DNA from: Cerasicoccus frondis
GTDB taxonomy: Bacteria > Verrucomicrobiota > Verrucomicrobiia > Opitutales > Cerasicoccaceae
Direction: 5' to 3'
DNA: 64,000 nucleotides
Assembly (NCBI GenBank): GCA_031296915.1
Contig: JAVDPC010000020.1
Location: forward strand, 58,075 to 122,074
Shown: positions 1 to 8,253 of the stretch, in pieces
Numbering within the stretch: position 1 is the stretch's first letter
Layout of the letters: each line of letters starts with the position of its first letter
Notes under the pieces: generated by a model
What the model saw: only the letters and a program-made list of their open reading frames with translations
Database searches by the model: none
Told to the model about the DNA's origin: nothing
Program-made: the position numbers and the translations under genes

Positions 1-761
1 CTAATTCAGGCTCAGGCCCTTACGTTTCGGATAACCCCTTCAGCGATAGCTCGCAGCTCAGCCCCTCTTCAGATTACACCGGTCCGACATTTTACGGCGG
101 CTATATCTACACCAGCTCCGCTGTGGAAGGCTACCTTTCCTCACGCCAACAAATCCGCGATTATGCATCGGGCGATCAGATTTTCGTGCAAGCCTATCGT
201 GGCGGTGGTTGGGCCGACACAACCTTGAGCCTACATGGCATCTACATTTTCAATCAGGCAGACTTCAATTCCGGTTTCGAATCAGGGTCCATCGCTTTGG
301 ATGGCGTATCACTCAGTTGGACCGGTTACATCAACACAGTGGATGCGTCGTCAACCTTCGATGGACGCCTGGCAATCCAGAAAGACGGCTCCTACTACTT
401 GTCCCAGACAACGATCGACCTGGCGCAAGGCTCCGGCAGTTTTTCCATTTCCGGAAGCACTCTGAGCAATGAGCTCTGGGCGGTTTATGATCCCAGCACC
501 AGCTTGGATTTCGACGCCAGCTCAGCCAGCTTCAATAGCTTGGAACTCACTTCCATAACCGCTGTAGGCCTCTACTACGAGGAAGATGGTTGGGGTGGTT
601 CTGACGCCGCAACAACATCCTTTGGCTTGGGCATCAAAACCTTCGAAGCCACTGGAACCGTCATCCCGGAAAAGTCACAAGTGAGCGTGCTCTTCGGAAT
701 CATTTCTTTGGTGATTGCCGGCGCTTATCATCGCCAGCGTAAGGCGACGCAAGGCGCGTAA
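1..761 (+). CDS. PEP-CTERM sorting-signal exported protein, 5' end outside window
   Basis: The reading frame is open from the left edge (first full codon at 3) to the TAA at 759-761, so this is the last 252 residues of a longer gene. The sequence is rich in Ser, Thr, Gly, Tyr and Asp, as expected of an extracellular beta-sandwich protein. The last 33 residues form a PEP-CTERM-like tail: the motif IPEKS, a hydrophobic segment (VLFGIISLVIAGAY) and a basic end (HRQRK). The usual motif is VPEPS, so Lys replaces the second Pro. In PEP-CTERM systems such tails are recognised by an exosortase, which is not encoded in this window. The function of the body of the protein is not recognisable. An internal GTG at 123 is not the natural start because coding sequence continues upstream. 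Confidence 0.75.
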   Translation, partial: NSGSGPYVSDNPFSDSSQLSPSSDYTGPTFYGGYIYTSSAVEGYLSSRQQIRDYASGDQIFVQAYRGGGWADTTLSLHGIYIFNQADFNSGFESGSIALDGVSLSWTGYINTVDASSTFDGRLAIQKDGSYYLSQTTIDLAQGSGSFSISGSTLSNELWAVYDPSTSLDFDASSASFNSLELTSITAVGLYYEEDGWGGSDAATTSFGLGIKTFEATGTVIPEKSQVSVLFGIISLVIAGAYHRQRKATQGA

Positions 762-779
762 TAGCTCCCGGGAACCTGC

Positions 780-798
780 ATCCAGTTTTTGACTGGAT
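780..798 (+). other. Hairpin after the PEP-CTERM gene
   Basis: ATCCAGT and ACTGGAT pair around a TTTTG loop 19 bp after the stop of the preceding gene. There is no downstream T-run, so it is a weak terminator or mRNA 3'-end hairpin at best. Confidence 0.3.
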
Positions 799-827
799 CA
801 CTAGATCGAAAGAAAATTAAGCTCAGG

Positions 828-862
828 CGCAGAGGCTGAAATTAGCCTCTCGTGTCTCTGCG
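828..862 (+). promoter_or_regulatory. Two mutually exclusive hairpins in the leader of the beta-helix gene
   Basis: AGAGGCT (831-837) pairs perfectly with AGCCTCT (844-850). CGCAGAG (828-834) pairs perfectly with CTCTGCG (856-862). The two stems share bases 831-834 and cannot form together. The second stem abuts the GAGGAGG ribosome-binding site at 862-868, so it could affect access to it. This is inference from base pairing alone. Confidence 0.35.
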
Positions 863-879
863 AGGAGGACCGTACCCCC

Positions 880-2688
880 ATGAAATGCATCACTCAGCTT
901 GTGTTTAAGAAAAAAAAGACCGCTTCTCTCCTGACGCTCGCGTTGACCGTTGGCGCGCAGCTTTACAGCGCTGACGCTGCTTCAGCAAGCGAGGCAACCG
1001 GAGAATCTTGGCGAAGTGATCTTTACGGAGAAAATTGGACGCCGCCCGAAAACCTTGAATACGGCAAGGACAAGCTGATCCAGGATTTTTCTTACGCTGG
1101 GTATGCCATGGGAGAACGCCCGATCCCAAGCTGGGACACGGCTCCGACTTTCAATGTGCTGGAGTATGGCGCCGATCCGGAAGGTAATGCGGACAGCACC
1201 GAGGCCATCCAGCAGGCAATCAACAATGCGTCATCCGTGCGCGGACCAGCCGTTGTTTATCTGCCGGCAGGGACGTATCACGTTTCTCCAAACGAAGATA
1301 GCAAGAGCGTGCTTCGCATCAGTGCGAGCAATGTCTTAGTACGCGGAGACGGATCTGATAAAACCCGGATCCTCAATACTTCCACCGAAATGCGCGGCAA
1401 GCAGATCATAATGGCGACGCCGCAAAACTACACGGAGTGGGCCAAGGCGGAAGGCCCGGTCACCTTGATCCGTGCGGACCTGCTGACCCCCACCACGCGG
1501 ATACCGGTTGAAAGCATCGCCGGGTTTACGCCGGGCGAAGTCATCATCCTCCGAGGAGACCCTACGCCCGCCTGGATCGAGGAGCACAAGGAAGCTGAAG
1601 GCTGGCTCGGCTATGAGCATAAGATCGGCAACATCCTCTACCTGCGCCGCATTGTGGCAGTTGATGAAGCCGCCCAGGAATTGATCATCGACATCCCCAC
1701 CCGCTATGCGCTCAAGGTCCGAGACAACGCATGCGTTTATCCTAAGAGAGGGCTCCTGCACGATGTCGGCCTGAAAGGCTTTTCCATCGCCAATGTGGAG
1801 CACGCCGGCCAGGACGGCTGGGCATCCCTCGACTTTGCCTCACCAGATGGCGCCTACACGAAGCGCTTGGCCGAAGGCTATGGACTCGACCCCGACTTTG
1901 CGCAGAAAAAGAAAAGCGCTTACGACGTGCATTTCTCATTCGCCATTGCCTACTACGGCGTGGTCGATGGTTGGATAGAAGATGTGAAAAGTTATCTGCC
2001 CGACGGCAATGCGCGCGGCAGCAACATTCTCTCCAACGGAATCCGCCTTAAGGAATGCCTTAACGTAACCGTGGCAAACTGCTCGATGGGCCACACGCTC
2101 TATGGCGGCGGCGGCGGCAATGGCTATATGTTCCGCCTCGATAACAGCAATGAGTGCCTGCTCGAATACTGCCATGCAGAGGCGGCTCGCCACGGTTTTT
2201 CGCTCTCGGGCATGGCCACTTCCGGCAACGTGCTCTTCCACTGCTTCGACAAAGACACCGCAACCCAGGCCGGAGGCGATCGCGTGACGGGTGGCCGCGG
2301 CAGCGACAGCCACATGTATTTCAGCCACTCCAATCTCTATGACAACTGTGTTGCCGACAATAGCTGGTTTGAAGCGCGTGACCGCTTCTATAAAAAAATG
2401 TCGAAGCCTACGCATAACACGACATCGGCCCAAACCGTATTTTGGAACACCACCGGGCTTTCCAACTCCTACCATGACTATGTCATCTCTTCGGTTCAGG
2501 GGGATTACGGCTACGTCATCGGCACCCAGGGCGCGGTTGATCAGGTCAACACCGAGCCCAATTATCCAGAGCGAAAAGTCGTGACCGATCCAGTTGACCA
2601 CGTCGAAGGCGTGGGCCAAGGCAACACGCTTGAGCCAGCCTCTCTCTTCCTCGATCAACGCGCCAAAAGACTGAAGCAAGAAAGCTGA
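880..2688 (+). CDS. Secreted pectate-lyase-like parallel beta-helix protein
   Basis: 602 residues. An N-terminal signal peptide has a basic start (FKKKKT) and hydrophobic core, with cleavage likely near residue 34. The motif FNVLEYGAD (residues 91-99) followed by the DSTEAIQQAINNA helix is the hallmark first turn of the Pectate_lyase_3 / GH28-like beta-helix fold, found in rhamnogalacturonases, epimerases and related polysaccharide enzymes. The rest is Gly/Asn-rich with beta-helix-like repeats. A good ribosome-binding site (GAGGAGG, 862-868) precedes the ATG by 11 bp. The catalytic class cannot be assigned from the sequence; a lyase, hydrolase or phage-tail-like scaffold are all possible. The next gene, mannose-6-phosphate isomerase, begins 29 bp downstream on the same strand and could be co-transcribed. 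Confidence 0.8.
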   Translation: MKCITQLVFKKKKTASLLTLALTVGAQLYSADAASASEATGESWRSDLYGENWTPPENLEYGKDKLIQDFSYAGYAMGERPIPSWDTAPTFNVLEYGADPEGNADSTEAIQQAINNASSVRGPAVVYLPAGTYHVSPNEDSKSVLRISASNVLVRGDGSDKTRILNTSTEMRGKQIIMATPQNYTEWAKAEGPVTLIRADLLTPTTRIPVESIAGFTPGEVIILRGDPTPAWIEEHKEAEGWLGYEHKIGNILYLRRIVAVDEAAQELIIDIPTRYALKVRDNACVYPKRGLLHDVGLKGFSIANVEHAGQDGWASLDFASPDGAYTKRLAEGYGLDPDFAQKKKSAYDVHFSFAIAYYGVVDGWIEDVKSYLPDGNARGSNILSNGIRLKECLNVTVANCSMGHTLYGGGGGNGYMFRLDNSNECLLEYCHAEAARHGFSLSGMATSGNVLFHCFDKDTATQAGGDRVTGGRGSDSHMYFSHSNLYDNCVADNSWFEARDRFYKKMSKPTHNTTSAQTVFWNTTGLSNSYHDYVISSVQGDYGYVIGTQGAVDQVNTEPNYPERKVVTDPVDHVEGVGQGNTLEPASLFLDQRAKRLKQES

Positions 2689-2717
2689 AGCGCCAGCCTG
2701 GCAGCCAATTCATCGGG

Positions 2718-3803
2718 ATGGCCGCTTTACCACCCTTCTTTCGACTCCCGCCAAATCGCGTTTGGCGCAGTTATCTGGGCGGACGTTTTCTGGACGCTCT
2801 CGAAGGCAAATCCAAAGCCGACGACAGCCATTTCCCCGAGGACTGGATTGGCTCGCTGACCGCAGCAAAAAATCCACCGGACGGCGGCGGCGGTGATGGC
2901 GTCGCACGCGTGGAATTCGCAGGCCAAACACATCGCCTCACCGAGCTTCTGAATTCTAATCCAGAATACTTCCTGGGATCAGCGCACTTGGCGCGGCATG
3001 GTTGCGATCCACGTATTTTAATCAAGTACATCGACGCCTCCATTCGCCTGCACTTGCAGGTACACCCCACAGCGGCGTTTGCTCAAAAACACTTAAACGC
3101 GCCAGCGGGCAAAACGGAAGCCTACTATGTTTTAGCCGCGCGTCCGGAGATTCGTGATCCGCATCTCTACCTTGGCTTTCACACGCCGCCCACCAAGCAG
3201 CAACTGAAACGCTGGATCGAGGAGCAGGCGATTGACTCGCTGCTGGCGAGCATGAACCGGGTAGCCGTCACCCCTGCCGATGTCCTCTTGGTGCCCGGCG
3301 GTCTCCCCCATGCCTTGGGAGCAGGTCTCTTCCTGGTTGAACTGCAGGAGGCCTCCGATCTGGTCGTCCGTTTTGAATTCGAGCGAGGCGGTTATGTGCT
3401 GCCGGAAGACTCCCGCTTCATGGGGAAAGGCTTGGACTTTTGTTTGGATGTTTTCAACGCCGCGCCCTGCACAATGAATGACATTCAGGCAACCTTGCGC
3501 TGTCCGGCAAAGCCCGTCGCGGAGCTATCCACGCATGCTCGGTTGGAATCACTGATTGGCCCCGAGCAGACCGACCGCTTTCGGCTGAAGCAAGTTCACT
3601 TCACCGGCGAGTTCAACCTGCCGATCAACGCGTTCACAATTGCAATAGTGGCGCACGGCGCCTGCCGCCTGGAGGCCGCTGGCCAAAGCCTAAGCCTCGC
3701 TTGCTACGACAAGTGCCTCCTGCCACATGGAGCCGAGTCGATCCGCATCCGCCCACTTGGCAACGAACCCGCTGCCCTGCTCCTTTGCGAGCCACCCGCA
3801 TAG
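2718..3803 (+). CDS. manA: Class I mannose-6-phosphate isomerase
   Basis: 361 residues, close to the length of Bacillus-type ManA. It interconverts mannose-6-phosphate and fructose-6-phosphate in the cytoplasm, using a bound zinc. The cupin metal site is visible: HLQVHP supplies His112 and His116, KTEAYYVL supplies Glu134, and PGGLPHALG supplies His198. The family segment FLVELQEASD follows at 205-214. It would feed mannose released by the mannosidases further along the window into glycolysis, or supply mannose-6-phosphate for GDP-mannose and cell-surface glycan synthesis. It begins 29 bp after the beta-helix gene and is followed by a convergent glycosyltransferase gene. The family assignment is firm; the physiological direction is inferred. 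Confidence 0.9.
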   Translation: MAALPPFFRLPPNRVWRSYLGGRFLDALEGKSKADDSHFPEDWIGSLTAAKNPPDGGGGDGVARVEFAGQTHRLTELLNSNPEYFLGSAHLARHGCDPRILIKYIDASIRLHLQVHPTAAFAQKHLNAPAGKTEAYYVLAARPEIRDPHLYLGFHTPPTKQQLKRWIEEQAIDSLLASMNRVAVTPADVLLVPGGLPHALGAGLFLVELQEASDLVVRFEFERGGYVLPEDSRFMGKGLDFCLDVFNAAPCTMNDIQATLRCPAKPVAELSTHARLESLIGPEQTDRFRLKQVHFTGEFNLPINAFTIAIVAHGACRLEAAGQSLSLACYDKCLLPHGAESIRIRPLGNEPAALLLCEPPA

Positions 3804-3870
3804 TTGTTCCCCGCATGTGAGGCGGATGCATCGCAATAGGGATGTTTCTAAAAGCGACCGCCAATCAGCG

Positions 3871-4704
3871 TTAGCTAACCAAGTCCCTCGGGTTTCCACG
3901 AATCTTCAGGCGCGGCTTTTCAATCCGCACGCTTCGGAGCGCGCCTGCTTCCATGATCTCATACTCCACGGGCTTGGCGGCATAACCGCCCGCCAACAGT
4001 TTGCGCATGCGGTAAATGCGTTTGGCGCGCTGCAAGCGGTTTTGGGGAATCGTGACGCCGTCCATGGCATTCTCGCTCGATGTCTTGCCCTCGGTGCTGC
4101 TTAAATTCTCCCCGTGCCAGGCAAAGATGCCGATTGGCTCGCGCACGACCCCCAAATCAGCCCCCAGCTCCATCTGCCGACGAAACCACAGGTGATCCGC
4201 AATCAGCCGGTAGCTCGCATCGTAGGGATGCCGCTCCCAGAGCTTGCGCCGGTAAATAAACGAGCAAGTTTGCACCGGCATGTGCCAGTAAGCATCGATC
4301 AGCTTGGGCGTGATGACCTGCTTAAACAGCTGCAGGAACTGCCCTTTGCCGTCCACCATCACCGTTGGCCCGAGCGCGGCGTCCAGCCCATCCTGCTCCA
4401 GCAAATCCAGGGCCCGGGAGACCCCTGCGCGGTTGAGCTGCTCATCCGTGTTCAGGTGGATGACCACCTCGCCGCTCGCCCGGCCTGCGGCTTTATTCAG
4501 CGCATCGTACATGCCCTGGTCCGGCTCGGAGCGCCAATTAACATCCGGCTGCCCTTCGAGGAATTCCAACGTCCCATCGTTACTGCCGCCGTCGGCGATC
4601 ACGTGCTCGAAATCCCGCCCTTGCAGCGCATGTCGCACCGACGCCACGCAATCCGATAAAAAGCGGAGGCCATTGAAGCTGGGCGTGATGACGCTGATTT
4701 TCAT
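3871..4704 (-). CDS. Family 2 glycosyltransferase
   Basis: 277 residues from ATG at 4704. The frame is open further upstream to 4806, but that extension is not family-like and runs into a repeat element, so the ATG giving MKISVITPSFNG was chosen. That opening is the classic GT-A nucleotide-binding start. DGGSNDGT (residues 38-45), the SEPDQGMYDALNKA segment and the acidic NTDE motif at 86-89 (DXD equivalent) define a WcaA-like GT2 enzyme. It transfers a sugar from a nucleotide-sugar donor to a surface polysaccharide or lipid-linked acceptor. No transmembrane segment is seen. Donor and acceptor are unknown. It faces manA convergently and stands alone, with no other glycan-assembly genes beside it. 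Confidence 0.85.
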   Translation of the reverse strand: MKISVITPSFNGLRFLSDCVASVRHALQGRDFEHVIADGGSNDGTLEFLEGQPDVNWRSEPDQGMYDALNKAAGRASGEVVIHLNTDEQLNRAGVSRALDLLEQDGLDAALGPTVMVDGKGQFLQLFKQVITPKLIDAYWHMPVQTCSFIYRRKLWERHPYDASYRLIADHLWFRRQMELGADLGVVREPIGIFAWHGENLSSTEGKTSSENAMDGVTIPQNRLQRAKRIYRMRKLLAGGYAAKPVEYEIMEAGALRSVRIEKPRLKIRGNPRDLVS

Positions 4705-4791
4705 GGAGCTGTTTTTTGAGGAAAAATGGAAAAGGATAAAGTTTGGAGATAAAGATGCCGCCATCAACAGCTTTAATTGGAAAACACTCCC

Positions 4792-5063
4792 TAGAGCACT
4801 TTTCATCTAGATTGTCCGATCAGGCCGCAGTGATTTTTCGTGTCCAGCAAGGCGGCTTGAGCGTCGCAGGCTGGAAGCCTGTGAGCGAAAAGCCAACAAC
4901 GCTGGCGCGGAAAAGCACTCGGTTTTGGGCTTGGGGCCAGATTGGAAGTTCGCGGCGTTGGCATTTCAATCACGGGCTTCCAGCCCGCTCAATCAAAGCC
5001 GCCTTGCGCTGCATCCAATCTCTACCCCACCTGACTCGGCAAATATAGATGAAAAGTGCTCTA
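4792..5063. repeat. 272-bp foldback (MITE-like) element
   Basis: The ends are perfect 17-bp inverted repeats: TAGAGCACTTTTCATCT at 4792-4808 and its reverse complement at 5047-5063. Allowing one mismatch, the arms extend to 22 bp. Inside, 4847-4884 and 4971-5010 are imperfect inverted copies of each other (shared GCAAGGCGGCTT and GGCTGGAAGCC), so the whole element can fold back on itself. It has no convincing coding sequence. Its right end coincides exactly with the TAG stop of the neighbouring pseudogene. These are the properties of a non-autonomous miniature inverted-repeat element, but copy number cannot be judged here. Confidence 0.75.
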
Positions 5064-6252
5064 ATGCTCCGGTGCAAGCTCGGCGGCGAACGCCTGATAA
5101 TCGCCAATTTCCGCGCCATGGCCGTCATAGAGATTCGACTCGAACGCGTAGAAAAACCCTTCGTAACCAAAGGCTTGCATACGCTCACGACAGAGATCCA
5201 GCACCGCGACGTCGCCACCGCCGGTGTTTTCCGCCCAGCGCACGAGACTGGGCTCATGCTCTGCGGCGAGCGCCGCCAGATACTTCGCAGGCGACCACGC
5301 ATTGCGATCCATTGAAGCGTCGTCACTGAAGCTCGGATCACTATCCAGCCACGTGCAGTAGACGATGACGCTCGGGTCGCGGATTCCTTGAATCAACCGC
5401 TGAAAATCCAGCCCCCGCTGCACTTCGCCCGTGCGTTCCTTCGGCGAATCACCACTCAACGTGCTCGCCAGCGCCTCCTGAAAAGACGCGGGCCGCATGC
5501 CCCACGACGGGTAAAGCATAGCCAGGGGCGCCTTGCTAAACTGCCTCACAGTATGGATTTGCCAATCGTGATAATTTTGCAGCGCGCCGAGATGTCAGAC
5601 CAGAAAATCGCGGGCCGTGGTCGGCGTCGACAGGCCGCTGCCGGGAAGCCAACCCGGCGTTGGGCAGGGCGCAAGCCCTTGGGCCAAACCAGTCGCCTTG
5701 CCCTGCGCAAGATCCCCAAAAGACCAGTAGCAATTGGCATGGCCGTTAAATTGCTGCGCGGGGTAAGCCAACTCGCCGTATTTCATCCAGCCCAAGCGCA
5801 CCAGTACGAAGTCGTCGCGCAACACCCGAAACACATGCCGTACATAGCGCTCCTGTGCATCGCGCACCGCCTGGCTGAAGACCGCATTGGGGATATCGAC
5901 GCCAGGCTCAGAGGAGCAAAAGACGTCGCCAAACTGGTTCATGTAGCGCGCATGCGGCAGGTCAAACACCCAAGCTGGCGGATACTGCATGCCCAGATCG
6001 AGCGTCACCTGATAGCGCAACAGTTGGTAAGCCTCCATTTCCGCCTGCTTTTCCACCAAATAATTGTAATCAAACCAGCCCGGCGCTGGTTCCGCACGGT
6101 CCCATGCCAGCTCCAGCACCACCGCCCGCGATCCGGCGCGATAATCCTCCTGCGCATGCTCCACCGTCGTTTGCAATATACCCAACACCGGTCCAAGCCG
6201 AGGCCATGCCAACGATCAGCATGACAGCGGAAGCAATGGCAACGATTCGCAT
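5061..6252 (-). pseudogene. Decayed secreted GH42-like glycosidase
   Basis: Two lesions interrupt one recognisable gene. A good signal peptide (MRIVAIASAVMLIVGMASA) starts with ATG at 6252, but the mature protein (LGPVLGILQTTVEHA and onward) lies in a different frame, so there is a frameshift near 6190-6200. Later, TGA at 5595-5597 stops the frame between RDFLV and HLGALQNYHDWQ; the same frame then continues coherently to TAG at 5061. TGG to TGA is the simplest explanation. The remaining sequence (VVLELAWDRAEPAPGWFDYNYL, APLAMLYPSWG, WLDSDPSF) resembles clan GH-A TIM-barrel beta-galactosidase-like enzymes. The right end of the foldback element sits on its stop codon. It is probably non-functional; a sequencing error would have to have struck twice to explain it otherwise. 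Confidence 0.75.
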
Positions 6253-6963
6253 ATCGCCATGTAAAAGCGCAAGGGGCGCGGCGTCAGCCAAATTTGCTGC
6301 GAAAATGAGATCAGTTGGCAGGTCACGCATGCCTCACAAACACGCGTCCCAAACATCCGTATATTAATATTCAAAAAAACACTATTTTCCCTTGCGCCAA
6401 CTGCTGGATTTTGACATTATGAGCACTGAAACTAAAAACAGCACAAGCACAACCTAACTGCCATCCACCATGTATCATTTTAACCAATTCCTGCGGGCTT
6501 GCCTGCCCGCGGCTGAGCCTTAGCGCCGCCCTCGTCCCGCCACTGCGCGGGGCCCAGTCATGTCGTTGCCGCCGAGCTGCGCGATCGCGCGCGCGGCGCT
6601 GGTCTTCCGTATGCCCGCCACCGGCACAGACGCCGGCAAATTGGCTGTACGAGGATTAAACGCGGAGCTGGAGATTTGCCGATGCGACCTCCCTCCCGCC
6701 AGCGCCGTCCCGACCCATGCCAGCCAGCCCGGCCAAATACGACGAAGGATTCATTGCCGACTTCGCTATTCCCCCCCGCCACACTCAGGCACGCAGAGGG
6801 GCCAGGCAACGCTTGTCCACCAAACGTCGCCTACTCAGTCCTAGCCCCCCCCCTGCATCGAAATTCCCAACCTCTCCCTCCCCTCTTTGCGGGTTCCGGA
6901 ATTTAAGGAATTTCATTGCCAAATGCGGGAGCATCAATAGATTAAGAACTTACCTAATGCAGT
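6253..6963. other. 711-bp region with no supported gene
   Basis: No reading frame here has recognisable protein features. The stretch 6490-6850 is strikingly GC-rich and contains C-runs (for example 6845-6853), in contrast to the AT-rich parts on either side. The final 60 bp before the sigma factor gene should contain its promoter, but no clear -35/-10 pair could be assigned. Confidence 0.5.
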
Positions 6964-7602
6964 ATGGCTGACGCTTCCACAGCTTCGTCTTCCTTGGTTG
7001 CTGCACGCGACCATGCCGCCGAGACCTCATCGGCGGATGATGACATCGTGCTTGTGAAGCGGGTCCAGGCCGGCGAAATGGCCGCTTTCGACCTCCTCGT
7101 CAGCAAATACCGCGAGCGTCTATTCTCAGTGGTCTATAACTTGACCTCGAATCGCGATGACGCCAACGACCTCACCCAAGAGGCGTTCATCCGGGCGTTT
7201 CGATCGATCAGCAAGTTCAAGTGCAAGTCGTCGTTCTTCACGTGGCTTTACCGCATTGCGGTGAACACCACCATCACCCACCTCAAGCGAAACCGCAAAC
7301 GCCGGTTTTTCAGCTTCGAGCAGATGGATGAAGAAGGGCCGTCTTCAGCGAAACTGGAGTCCCTAGCCTCCCGCGCGAAGACCGATAAACCGACTTATAT
7401 GCGCGAACTTCAGGAAAAATTGAACGATGCGCTGCAAAAGTTGTCTGTTAAACACAGGACCGTCGTTGTGCTTTACGAAATCGAAGGACTCAGCCACCAG
7501 GAGATTGCGGATATCACCAAAACCTCCGAAGGCACCGTTCGCTCTCGCCTGCATTACGCCAAACAACAATTGCGTGAAACGCTGAAAGGCTATCTGGAAT
7601 AA
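6964..7602 (+). CDS. ECF-type RNA polymerase sigma factor
   Basis: 212 residues, typical of a group 4 (extracytoplasmic function) sigma factor. Region 2 is seen at about residues 28-100 (FDLLVSKYRERLFSVVYNLT, DDANDLTQEAFIRAFRSI, FFTWLYRIAVNTTI). Region 4 lies at about 150-205, with the helix-turn-helix GLSHQEIADITKTSEGTVRS. Regions 1.1 and 3 are absent. A low-complexity Ser/Ala stretch of about 28 residues precedes region 2. The gene is followed after 29 bp by a single-pass membrane protein gene and then an HtrA-like protein gene on the same strand. This arrangement recalls sigma-E/anti-sigma/DegS envelope-stress modules. The signal sensed and the target promoters are unknown. Confidence 0.92.
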   Translation: MADASTASSSLVAARDHAAETSSADDDIVLVKRVQAGEMAAFDLLVSKYRERLFSVVYNLTSNRDDANDLTQEAFIRAFRSISKFKCKSSFFTWLYRIAVNTTITHLKRNRKRRFFSFEQMDEEGPSSAKLESLASRAKTDKPTYMRELQEKLNDALQKLSVKHRTVVVLYEIEGLSHQEIADITKTSEGTVRSRLHYAKQQLRETLKGYLE

Positions 7603-7631
7603 GATCTGCTATTAGCTGAACTTTTTTTATT

Positions 7632-8204
7632 ATGCAAAAACCCGATTCGGAAGAAACGGAAAAAGTCACCCTTGAGGATTTACTTCGCCTCAAGCAGCAA
7701 GAACGCCCCGACGACGCCTATTGGGCTCGTTTTGAGCGCGAGCTGCATGCCAAGCCTTGGCAAAAAATGGTCAACCGCACCTCGTGGTGGCGCCGCGCGT
7801 GGATTCGTCTTCAAGACAGCGTCCACCCAGCCCTCCCCGTCGCATCGACCGCCGCCATGGCATTGGCTGGCTACTGGGGCGTGACGATGACCAGCACTGC
7901 GGAGCTCTCGCCAGGCCCGGCAACTCAGGTCGAAGCCTTTGTAGCGGAAACGGAGGCCCCCGCCCCCCAAAGCGAGCCGGTCGCCACTGCAGAAATCGCC
8001 CTGCCGCAATCCGCCAATCAGCACTTTGTAGTCGGCTCTTTCTCATCGACGGCTTCGCAGGATCCGGCCTTCACGACCGTAGCAGCCACCCACTACATGC
8101 CCGCCAGCCAACGTGACGGAGTTCACTTTGCCACCAACGCAATCGATACGGCTTCCCACGCCAGCCTGGCCATGGCCACCGGCCCGGTCCGCTCGATCTA
8201 CTAA
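7632..8204 (+). CDS. Single-pass membrane protein, putative anti-sigma factor
   Basis: 190 residues with no recognised domain. The N-terminal 60 residues are charged and predicted cytoplasmic, including DDAYWARFERELHAKPWQKM, a composition often seen in the sigma-binding part of anti-sigma proteins. A hydrophobic segment at about residues 67-86 (HPALPVASTAAMALAGYWGV) is the likely membrane span. The remainder is Ala/Pro/Thr-rich and would lie outside the membrane. It has no zinc-binding HXXXCXXC motif of the ZAS class. Its role as the anti-sigma factor for the upstream ECF sigma is inferred only from position, size and topology. The start ATG lies 29 bp after the sigma factor stop. Confidence 0.55.
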   Translation: MQKPDSEETEKVTLEDLLRLKQQERPDDAYWARFERELHAKPWQKMVNRTSWWRRAWIRLQDSVHPALPVASTAAMALAGYWGVTMTSTAELSPGPATQVEAFVAETEAPAPQSEPVATAEIALPQSANQHFVVGSFSSTASQDPAFTTVAATHYMPASQRDGVHFATNAIDTASHASLAMATGPVRSIY

Positions 8205-8253
8205 GGACAGCAGTGTTGCGCAGAACCCTACCTCATGGCGCTAGGTTGAGCCG

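Noticed and set aside
1936-2679. 247-codon minus-strand frame opposite the beta-helix gene
   Set aside because: It is antisense to a clearly assigned gene and lacks domain features.
5595-5597. In-frame TGA as selenocysteine or as Trp in an alternative code
   Set aside because: Other genes in the window end at TGA, no SECIS-like element was seen after it, and the gene carries a second lesion, so decay is simpler.
6558-6844. Short frames in the GC-rich gap before the sigma factor gene
   Set aside because: They are Arg/Pro/Ala-rich on both strands, as expected from GC-rich non-coding sequence, with no recognisable motif.
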